Of a stretch of DNA of 64,000 bases, positions 52,382 to 59,549 are shown piece after piece. Each line of letters begins with the position of its first letter. The first letter of the stretch is position 1. Source of the stretch: Pseudomonas syringae (GTDB taxonomy: Bacteria; Pseudomonadota; Gammaproteobacteria; Pseudomonadales; Pseudomonadaceae); the NCBI RefSeq assembly GCF_021605415.1, contig NZ_WKEQ01000026.1, positions 17,292 to 81,291 of the forward strand, given 5' to 3'. The notes under the pieces were generated by a model that ran no database searches, was not told where the DNA came from, and saw only the letters and a program-made list of their open reading frames with translations. Both the position numbers and the translations under genes were made by a program.

Positions 52382-53355
52382 TGTCTGAGCAAACACACGA
52401 GCCTAATAACTCCAAGCCGACTCACGTTCCGAAAAATGCTTTTTTGGATGAGTGCGTTCGAGTCAAAGTGGCCAATATTCTGCCCCTTAAAATCTCACGC
52501 CCAGCAGTAAAAGAAAGTCTCAAGTACCAACAAATTCTAGCTTCGATCCAAGATGTGGGATTGGTCGAGCCTCCTGCTGTTACGCCAGTTCCAGGCCGCG
52601 ATGGACATTATTTTTTGCTTGATGGCCATCTGCGTATTGAGGCGTTGAAGGATTTGGGAGAGATGGACGTCGATTGCCTCGTGGCTACCGACGATGACAC
52701 CTATTCGTACAACAAGCGTACCAATAAGCTATCCGCCGTACAAAGTAACAAAATGATTGTGCGCGCTATGGAGCGCGGGGTCTCGGCAGAGCGACTTGGT
52801 AAAGCCCTTGGATTATCACCGCAGACAATCAAGCAAAAGTTTCGTCTGCTTAATGGCATCTGTGCAGAAGCCGTTATGCTTCTGGGTGATACAGATTGCC
52901 CGGCAAACGTATTCAATCTTCTAAGGCAGATGAAACCACTGAGGCAAATTGAAGCGGCTGAGTTGATGATTGGAAACAAAAATCTTTCAGTTCTGCTCGC
53001 TAAAGCCCTTTTGGCCGCCACGCCATCAGACCAACTGGCAGTACCAAGAAAGCCTCCTCCTGATCAGCAGATCTCAGCAGAATCAATCGCTCGTCTGGAG
53101 CGAGAGCTTGCCGCCTTGCAAATGCAAATCAAAACAGTCGAGGAGGACTACGGGCCAGATGTACTTCATCTCACGGTCATCAAAGGCTATCTAACCGAGC
53201 TTCTCGCCAACGCTGCAGTTGTCCGGTGGCTGGCCAAGCACCAACCTGAATACCTGAAAGAATTCCAATCCATCGCCGAGCTGACTGAACTACCTTGGGG
53301 AAGTGACGAACTAGAAACTGCTCTACCGGATCCCGCTGCCGAACCGACAAAATAG
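52381..53355 (+). CDS. RepB C-terminal domain / ParB-like protein (second of pair)
   Basis: A 324-residue protein of the type annotated as plasmid partitioning RepB. ParB-like motifs are LLDGHLRIEALKDLG (in place of GERRxxA) and an HTH (about 138-160, SAERLGKALGLSPQTIKQK). The RepB C-terminal region has GICAEAVMLLGD and MKPLRQIEAAELM. A coiled coil lies near 235-260. The ATG overlaps the previous stop (TGATG), making a tight three-gene unit with the recombinase. It is convergent with the primase-helicase gene, 61 bp apart. The nucleotide-binding box is degenerate, so CTP switching may be lost. Confidence 0.75.
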   Translation: MSEQTHEPNNSKPTHVPKNAFLDECVRVKVANILPLKISRPAVKESLKYQQILASIQDVGLVEPPAVTPVPGRDGHYFLLDGHLRIEALKDLGEMDVDCLVATDDDTYSYNKRTNKLSAVQSNKMIVRAMERGVSAERLGKALGLSPQTIKQKFRLLNGICAEAVMLLGDTDCPANVFNLLRQMKPLRQIEAAELMIGNKNLSVLLAKALLAATPSDQLAVPRKPPPDQQISAESIARLERELAALQMQIKTVEEDYGPDVLHLTVIKGYLTELLANAAVVRWLAKHQPEYLKEFQSIAELTELPWGSDELETALPDPAAEPTK

Positions 53356-53416
53356 ATCGATTGAGCCGAACGCTCAGGATTTGAGCAGTCCCGTTTGAAG
53401 GCCATGAACTCATCGC

Positions 53417-55792
53417 TCAAGCTCGAAACAGCTCCATTGAGCTGGAGGTATCTTCAAGTCGGTAACCCATCGCCCGGTATCCACTTTGGCGCTTATCCCA
53501 CATTCGCATCAGCGCTGGATGCCCTGCATCGATGAAGTCGATTATGCGCACGTCTGCTTTGCTCGCATGCTCCCGATGCAAACGCCCAGCATACTGCTGA
53601 AGTGTACCCTTCCAAGAAATGGGCATCGCCAGTACCAAGGTATCCAAAGGAGGGTGGTCAAAGCCTTCCCCTACCAGCTTACCGGTGGCCAAGAGTACCC
53701 GAGGGGCATCTGGAGACAGAGCAGCCAACTCATCCGTTAGTGCCAAACGCTGCTTTTTCGACATTCGCCCGTGCAAGGTAAACAGGTTCTGCACACGACC
53801 AACCAGTGCCGCTTCAATGGCGCTCAAGTGATCCGTTCGTTCCGTCAACACCAGCACCTTACGCCCTTCGTTAAAGGCTTTTACCACTTCGAACGTGACC
53901 CGCTGGGTACGCTCAATATTGTCAGCCAGATGCCGGAATACTTCCTGAATACCCGCGCCCTCGGGCACATTGATCTGGCCTGGCAACAGTCGAGTTTCCA
54001 CCATCAAATCACTCGGGGCACTTGTTGACCTGCTTGCCGTATGTCGAATCGGCCCACACTGCATAAATATGATGGGGTGCTGTCCATCACGGCGTACCGG
54101 TGTGGCTGTCAGGCCAAGCACGTATTTTGCCCGAACACTTTTAAGGATCGCTTCAAACGAAAATGCCGACAGGTGATGGCATTCATCAACAATGACCTGC
54201 CCATAATTTTTCACCTGATCGCTCACCTCCCCTTGCCGTGACAACGACTGCATCACGGCTATATCGATGATCCCAGTCGGCTTGGCCTTACCACCGCCGA
54301 TAGTGCCGACGAGACCTTTGCCGAGGCCAAGAAACATCTGCAAACGCTCCTGCCATTGTCGAAGCAGGTCAGTTCGATGGACGAGCACCAGCGTGTTAAC
54401 GCCCCGGCGTGCAATCAGCGCGGCAGCGGCCACGGTTTTGCCGAATGCGGTTGGGGCACACAGGATGCCTGCATCGTGTTCTAGCATCGCCGCTACAGCA
54501 GCCTCCTGATCCTCCCGCAACGAACCGGCGAAGTTAGGGTTGATCGGCTCTCCGGCAAAACGCTCATCCTGAACAATCGGGGCAATACCGTTATCGTTCA
54601 GAAGCTCTAACGCGGCATCCAGGCAACCGCGAGGCAGTGCGATGTGCTTGGGGAAATTCTCTGCACAGCCGATGATACGGGGCTTGTTCCAGACCGACAG
54701 ACGCATCGCCTGCGCCTTATAAAACTCAGGATTCTGAAACGCGGCCAGCCTGATCAACCGATTAGCCAGTGTCTGGGGTAGCTCGGACTTTTCGAAGTAG
54801 ATCAGGTTGGCCAACGTAACGGTCAACGTTGCCGGCATCGGGCAGGATAGCTTTTGTTCGCGGGGGATCTTCCACGGCTCCGACTGGTCTTCTTCCGCAA
54901 CAAACATTACGTCCAGAGGGTGGGCATGACCGGTCGCACACACGATGGCCGGATCGATATCCTCCACAGCCATTGGCTGGATGCTGGCCAGGAATGCCCA
55001 TTGATCGGCATACGGCTTTAGTTCGCCGTCCACAAAGACGCTGCACCCATGCTCGCGGGCTTTCTTTTGCAAGGGCAGTGCGATCAGGTTGCCGAAGCCC
55101 CCTTTCGGCATTCTGTCCTGGTTCGGGAACAGTCGGTCATACGAACTCAGCTTTAGTTGTCGAGTCCGAGCGCAGGTATGGCTAATAATCGCCGTGCCCA
55201 GCCGCCTAGCGTCTTGGGCAGTGACCGCTTTGGCGAAAAAAATCCATGCATGAGCACCATTGCCCGAGCGAGAGATTTCCAAAGCCACGGGTACACCCAG
55301 CTCGTGACAGGATTGGGCAAAGCCCAGCAAGTCTTCACGCCAGTCGGCCTCGTCAAAATCCACGGCAAGGAAATAACAGGTGTCATCGGTTAGCAGGGGG
55401 TAAACGCCTGCGACTATTTCGCCCGCCAAATGCCGATAAAGCACCTGGTCATTAAGCGGTACCAATTGGCGGAAGCTGCAGTCACCACACTTTATTTTCG
55501 GCTTCTGACAAACACCTGGGCGCCATTCATTGGCACAGGCCGGTGAATATCCTGCCTTACCGGCTTTGCTCTCCCAGCGTTGTGGGTACACATCAGTTCG
55601 TCCTCGAAACAAGCGCTGAAACAGCTTGAGCTTGGCCTCGGTTCCCAGATGCTGGGCGGGCAACTCGATCACTGAAATGGGCACGACGGACACGGCGACT
55701 GGCAGACGCCACTCGATAGCATTGGCTTCCAGCAAAGCAATCAATCGGGCATTTTCTGCCTGTAACTGTGCCAGTGAATCAGATTCAGTCAT
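53417..55792 (-). CDS. AEP primase - SF2 helicase fusion (TOTE-type)
   Basis: A 791-residue fusion. A zinc-binding part with four Cys (about 86, 95, 102, 105: CANEWRPGVC and KCGDC) is followed by an archaeo-eukaryotic primase domain. The metal-binding pair is Asp145/Asp147 (FLAVDFDEAD) and the His181 of SGNGAHAWIFF completes the site. A superfamily 2 helicase follows: Walker A APTAFGKT, DECH box VIVDECHH, LGLTATPVRRDG and the arginine-finger motif YAGRLHREH. I know this pairing from the TOTE conflict systems, a proposed defence family. The nuclease usually found with it is not recognisable here. A GTG at 55828 could add twelve residues. The role in the transposon may be defence of the host. 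Confidence 0.8.
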   Translation of the reverse strand: MTESDSLAQLQAENARLIALLEANAIEWRLPVAVSVVPISVIELPAQHLGTEAKLKLFQRLFRGRTDVYPQRWESKAGKAGYSPACANEWRPGVCQKPKIKCGDCSFRQLVPLNDQVLYRHLAGEIVAGVYPLLTDDTCYFLAVDFDEADWREDLLGFAQSCHELGVPVALEISRSGNGAHAWIFFAKAVTAQDARRLGTAIISHTCARTRQLKLSSYDRLFPNQDRMPKGGFGNLIALPLQKKAREHGCSVFVDGELKPYADQWAFLASIQPMAVEDIDPAIVCATGHAHPLDVMFVAEEDQSEPWKIPREQKLSCPMPATLTVTLANLIYFEKSELPQTLANRLIRLAAFQNPEFYKAQAMRLSVWNKPRIIGCAENFPKHIALPRGCLDAALELLNDNGIAPIVQDERFAGEPINPNFAGSLREDQEAAVAAMLEHDAGILCAPTAFGKTVAAAALIARRGVNTLVLVHRTDLLRQWQERLQMFLGLGKGLVGTIGGGKAKPTGIIDIAVMQSLSRQGEVSDQVKNYGQVIVDECHHLSAFSFEAILKSVRAKYVLGLTATPVRRDGQHPIIFMQCGPIRHTASRSTSAPSDLMVETRLLPGQINVPEGAGIQEVFRHLADNIERTQRVTFEVVKAFNEGRKVLVLTERTDHLSAIEAALVGRVQNLFTLHGRMSKKQRLALTDELAALSPDAPRVLLATGKLVGEGFDHPPLDTLVLAMPISWKGTLQQYAGRLHREHASKADVRIIDFIDAGHPALMRMWDKRQSGYRAMGYRLEDTSSSMELFRA

Positions 55793-56004
55793 GGGGTCTC
55801 TATTCAGTCCCGTGTCTCGTCCTTCCACGATTTTCTACGTTGGTCTGAGAAGCCAATTTCGCCATGGTCTACAGCGGCCAAACAGTGATGTTCATAACCA
55901 GCAACGCTATGAGTGATGGGCCTTTAAGCCAAACGTGGCGGCGCTCGTGAACAATGGCTGACGGTGCTGAGTGAAATGCGCGGGCACCCCACGGAGAACG
56001 CCCT

Positions 56005-57162
56005 CTACCAGCCATAGTGGTTGGGTATTGTAATCTCCAGATCCAGCAGCCCGTCCGACTTATGGATAAGGGGATCAAGCCAATCCGCTTTGGCCTTAGC
56101 CCACTCTAAATAGGCAAACTGCACTTGCGTCGGGGCTCCGGCACCGTAAGTTACTTTTTCTAACTCGACAAGATACTCCCGAAGCGCATTGGCCCGTCGC
56201 CAATGGTGGGCGTCCTCTTCAAGCCGCTGTAGTTTTTCTCGCTCGGCATCCTGCTCCGCCTTTTTGGCTAAGGCTTCATCGCGTTGTTGCCGACGCCCCA
56301 CTTCAGCAATGGCCCGCTCTTCCTGCCCGATCAACAGCTCGACGGCGCGCCGAACCATCATGATGATCAGCTTGTTGAGCTGCTGCTCAACAGGCGTATG
56401 GGTGGAGTCCATAACTTTCCCGCCATACCCTGCATCGCCCAGAACATGAAGCTGGCCTGTGGGAACATACTGCGGCGACGATATCGAACTCCAATGGATG
56501 CGTTCATTTCGCGCCAAGGCACGCGGCGGTGGACTGCCCTCAGAACGCTTGGTTGGCTCGAAAAAGCGCAGACCAATCTGTATCCCGAATATTTCGACGT
56601 TGCATCGATCACCCATGAGCACTGGATACCCCCGGGTCTCGAAGGCTTTGATCAAGGCGTCAGCAATACGAAGCGCCCGAGGCTGCAAGGCCGCCGAAAC
56701 CTTCATATCAAGGGCCCGCTGACGGCGACTGGGGAAGGGCATGCCCCGCTGATCCAAGACGGGATGACGCAACGCCTCCCGCGTCTGCACGACATAGGCA
56801 TGGGGATTGGTCAGCCGCTCTGCCACGCGTATCCGGTGGCTCGGCAGTTGCTCATATTCGATGACCGCTTGCAGCCGGGGATCAATCGACTCGATGGCGG
56901 GCACTTTGGATGGTGGTGCCGGCACTGGAGCGTGATGCCATAAGTAGCGCGCAGGCCCGGTGTAATCCCGGAGTGGGGGTTGAGGCGGCACGCGCTTACC
57001 GGCTTTACGTTTTGCCCAATATCCTCGCATGGGCGTCGGTATCTGCAGTCTTGCGCACAACTTTTTCAGTCCGACGTCAGACAGCCCATACTTGGGCGCG
57101 ACCACTGACACGGGGTCAGTCCAGACCTGCTCCAGCAGCACACCACGATCATATTGCTCCAT
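56005..57162 (-). CDS. Unknown protein with N-terminal HTH-like domain
   Basis: I do not recognise this 385-residue protein by function. The first 50 residues (LLEQVWTDPVSVVAPKYGLSD, then VGLKKLCARLQIPTPMRGYW) follow a pattern common at the start of many uncharacterised bacterial proteins and look like a helix-turn-helix, so DNA binding is likely. The middle part is rich in Arg. A coiled coil of Glu/Ala/Arg occurs near 290-330 and a short C-terminal part ends in NHYGW. It lies between the primase-helicase and the phosphoesterase group on the same strand. A 178 bp spacer separates it from the helicase gene, which may have its own promoter. Confidence 0.6.
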   Translation of the reverse strand: MEQYDRGVLLEQVWTDPVSVVAPKYGLSDVGLKKLCARLQIPTPMRGYWAKRKAGKRVPPQPPLRDYTGPARYLWHHAPVPAPPSKVPAIESIDPRLQAVIEYEQLPSHRIRVAERLTNPHAYVVQTREALRHPVLDQRGMPFPSRRQRALDMKVSAALQPRALRIADALIKAFETRGYPVLMGDRCNVEIFGIQIGLRFFEPTKRSEGSPPPRALARNERIHWSSISSPQYVPTGQLHVLGDAGYGGKVMDSTHTPVEQQLNKLIIMMVRRAVELLIGQEERAIAEVGRRQQRDEALAKKAEQDAEREKLQRLEEDAHHWRRANALREYLVELEKVTYGAGAPTQVQFAYLEWAKAKADWLDPLIHKSDGLLDLEITIPNHYGW

Positions 57163-57222
57163 GATCGGCTCCTCAATGCTCAGCCGCTAGCAAAACACAC
57201 GTTGATTTCCACCGTTTTACCG

Positions 57223-57444
57223 TCATGCCAATATCACCGGTTCACCCTTCAACGGAAAGCCGCGAGCCATAAAAGGGCGCACCTGAGTTACATCGCCTGG
57301 GCCGGCCAGTAAGGGCTTCCGAAGATGTGCATCGGCGCCAGTGGATGCCAGCCGTTGGGCCACACAATCGGGTTTAACCTTTTGCCGGTTATGCGCAGTG
57401 CGCTTCGAATCCCCGGATGGCCACCGCCCCACCGCCAGGCTCAT
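57223..57444 (-). CDS. Small unknown protein, translationally coupled to phosphoesterase
   Basis: A 73-residue frame whose ATG overlaps the phosphoesterase stop (ATGA), which is why it is listed as a gene. The protein is basic with no hydrophobic helix and no family resemblance. Without that overlap I would not have called it; nothing about its role can be said. Confidence 0.45.
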   Translation of the reverse strand: MSLAVGRWPSGDSKRTAHNRQKVKPDCVAQRLASTGADAHLRKPLLAGPGDVTQVRPFMARGFPLKGEPVILA

Positions 57445-58175
57445 ACCGTGATGAGCAGCCCCGGATCAAAGCGCGTGGCTTCCCCGGGATAACCGCGTGG
57501 GTTGCACACCACCCGCGTCCCCGCGAGGACGTAATCCTCGGCCTCGTGCACATGCCCGTGCACCCACAAATTAACGCTGGGCCCCATCATCCGTTCCCAC
57601 GCGTTGGCATACGCCGCGTCGAGATCGGTACCGGCATACGGGCTGTTTTGCAGGGAACGCAGTGACGGGGCATGGTGCGTGATCACCACCGTGGGGCCGG
57701 CATACGCCATCGCCAAGCGCTGCTGCAACCAGGTCAGTGCCTGATGGTTCTGTTCCATAAAATCGACCGGGCGCACCCGCCTATAACCGGCGGTGCGAAT
57801 GCGGCGAAAATCCGTCATCTGCGCCTGCGCCAGCCGTTGGGCCCGCGCGGCATTGCCCGTCACGGCGTAGTCCGTCCAGGCCGTCGTGCCGAGAAAACGC
57901 ACGCCATCGACGATCCCTTCATCGCGCTCGAGCACTTGCACGCGCGGGGTTTGCAACGCCCGCAACTTTTCCAGCGTGCGGCTGAGGTGTCCGCCGTAGT
58001 ATTCATGATTACCAACGACATACAGCACGGGACAGTTGAAGGTGCGCTCTGCCCAGACTAAACCTCGGGTACCGATATCGATATCACCGGCCAAGATCAC
58101 CACGTCCGCGTCCACGCTGGGCGGCACGAAGGGGGTGAACTCCAAATGCAAATCGGAGAGCACAGACACACGCAT
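57441..58175 (-). CDS. Calcineurin-like metallophosphoesterase
   Basis: A 244-residue phosphoesterase with all metal-ligand motifs: DLH near residue 8 (SDLHLE), GD in LAGDID, GNHEY, THHAPS and GHVHEAED. It may act on nucleotides or nucleic acids; the substrate is unknown. No signal peptide is seen. The GAGGTGG site precedes the ATG. It lies in the cargo run downstream of the transposition genes and could be part of a defence or regulatory unit with its neighbours. Confidence 0.85.
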   Translation of the reverse strand: MRVSVLSDLHLEFTPFVPPSVDADVVILAGDIDIGTRGLVWAERTFNCPVLYVVGNHEYYGGHLSRTLEKLRALQTPRVQVLERDEGIVDGVRFLGTTAWTDYAVTGNAARAQRLAQAQMTDFRRIRTAGYRRVRPVDFMEQNHQALTWLQQRLAMAYAGPTVVITHHAPSLRSLQNSPYAGTDLDAAYANAWERMMGPSVNLWVHGHVHEAEDYVLAGTRVVCNPRGYPGEATRFDPGLLITV

Positions 58176-58300
58176 GGTGCCACCTCATGATGAACGGGCA
58201 CGTTCGCCCAACTGCATTGGGCCGAGGTGTTGCCGCCCCGGTGGGCCAAGCGGATCGGTGGCGGTAGCGCCTGAAAAACGTGCGAAGCCGTGACAACGCC

Positions 58301-58708
58301 TCAATACAGGCTGAACACCACCTCCAGCGTTTCGGCTTTGCTGCAGCCCTCGCCCAGCAGTACATACACGGTATTGCCTGTCTCGAAAAAACCTGGTGCT
58401 GTATACGAGACCTCAAAGGTACTTCTGACCCAATAGCCCGGCGCAAAGCGTCCAGCGCTGTCGAACACAATGTTATGCGCCAACACGAGGCGCGGCGCCT
58501 TGCCCGGATGCTCAGCAGCCCACTGCGCCGGATCCGCCATGAGCAGATCCACCAACATCCACTGCCTGACCAAACAGTAGGGTTTGTTCGGGTAGCGGCG
58601 CTGCGCTTCACGGCTCGCCTCCTCCGGGCTGAGGCTTAGGCCCGCCGTCGGCGTGCCGGCGCCATACAGAAAGTTGGCCATCTGCGCTAATGGATTCGAT
58701 TCGCTCAT
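58301..58708 (-). CDS. Small protein resembling DUF6957
   Basis: A 135-residue cytoplasmic protein. The C-terminal half (FAPGYWVRSTFEVSY, then FFETGNTVYVLLGEG) fits the pattern I remember for DUF6957, a family of unknown function seen mostly in Pseudomonas. GGAGG lies eight to nine bases before the ATG. It sits in the cargo operon, 97 bp after the paralogue pair. No catalytic motif is visible. Confidence 0.65.
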   Translation of the reverse strand: MSESNPLAQMANFLYGAGTPTAGLSLSPEEASREAQRRYPNKPYCLVRQWMLVDLLMADPAQWAAEHPGKAPRLVLAHNIVFDSAGRFAPGYWVRSTFEVSYTAPGFFETGNTVYVLLGEGCSKAETLEVVFSLY

Positions 58709-58805
58709 CTCGCTTACCTCCGTTGAATGATCAACCGCCTGGGCCTGATATTGGCTACGGGGGCACCATCGCTGGGCACCAGCCTAGGCAGTGGTCTGTG
58801 CTCAG

Positions 58806-59138
58806 TTATTGCAGCGCAGTCGGGGTGCGAAAAAGGCCACCGGCCATCAACCGGGCGAACTCATAGAACGAGCGTCGCCCCGCTGGGCCATCGAAGCTGA
58901 CGATCACATACCACTCAGCCTCAATAGTCTTGAATGTCCAATAGCCCTGGCGCATCACCAGACTATCGATCTCGGCGGTACACAACGCAGTACCGTCGGC
59001 CACCCGTTCCAACACATCGGCATACACACGCCCGCAGGCACAATCACACTCGATCCGCACCTCGACCAGGAAGGCCGTCATGGATAACCACAGCCCACGA
59101 TTACCAAGTGCCTGCGCTAACTCGAACGACGCTGTCAT
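58806..59138 (-). CDS. Small unknown protein, paralogue of the next gene
   Basis: A 110-residue protein of unknown function. Its C-terminal half (YVIVSFDGPAGRRSFYEF, then ARLMAGGLFRTPTALQ) matches the protein encoded just upstream (59154-59510) in sequence and length, so the two arose by duplication. A Cys cluster (CDCACG) near residue 32 partly recurs as SCCAVG in the paralogue. GGGAGG lies before the ATG. The pair lies between tniQ and the DUF6957-like gene. Confidence 0.65.
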   Translation of the reverse strand: MTASFELAQALGNRGLWLSMTAFLVEVRIECDCACGRVYADVLERVADGTALCTAEIDSLVMRQGYWTFKTIEAEWYVIVSFDGPAGRRSFYEFARLMAGGLFRTPTALQ

Positions 59139-59153
59139 CCGCCTACCTCCCGG

Positions 59154-59510
59154 TTATTGCAGTCGGCCCGGAGTGGCGTAGAAACCGTTGGACAGAATCT
59201 TCAAAAAATCGATAAACGATCTTTTTCCGCCATCGGCATGAAAGGTGACGACGACATAGCGACTTTGGCTGGCTGTCCGGATGACGCAAAAACGCCCTTC
59301 CCGAGAGACGCTGTGGATGTCAGACGTACGAATGCGCTGGCCATCCCGAAACCGCTTTCGCATAGCCGGTCGCGCATCGTGATAAATAACCCCCACCGCA
59401 CAACAACTGCTGATCAACACGTCGGTCAGGTAGGCCGTGACCGGCGCCGCAAACGGGTTGTGTAGCGCTTCCTGCATCCGCCGCTCAGTCCAGGTATCCG
59501 GGATGCTCAT
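59154..59510 (-). CDS. Small unknown protein, paralogue of the previous gene
   Basis: A 118-residue protein of unknown function. It shares the end pattern YVVVTFHADGGKRSFIDF, then LKILSNGFYATPGRLQ with its neighbour at 58806-59138, with 15 bp between the genes. The N-terminal part differs more. The ribosome-binding site is GGAGA, a little distant. It follows tniQ by 39 bp on the same strand, so it may be read as part of the transposition operon. Confidence 0.65.
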   Translation of the reverse strand: MSIPDTWTERRMQEALHNPFAAPVTAYLTDVLISSCCAVGVIYHDARPAMRKRFRDGQRIRTSDIHSVSREGRFCVIRTASQSRYVVVTFHADGGKRSFIDFLKILSNGFYATPGRLQ

Positions 59511-59549
59511 GGCTAGGTCTCCAAGTGGGACAGCGCGTGCCTGTTCTGT

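Noticed and set aside
49908..53355. Plasmid partition or integrated plasmid
   Set aside because: There are two ParB/RepB-like proteins but no ParA, no RepC or other replication initiator and no iterons. A plasmid origin is not supported.
53356..53416. Terminator between the convergent ParB-like and helicase genes
   Set aside because: Only a five-pair hairpin (TGAGC/GCTCA at 53362-53376) without a T run is present.
55869..56078. Open frame of 69 codons between helicase and HTH protein genes
   Set aside because: It overlaps the end of the 385-residue protein's gene, has no ribosome-binding site and no coupling.
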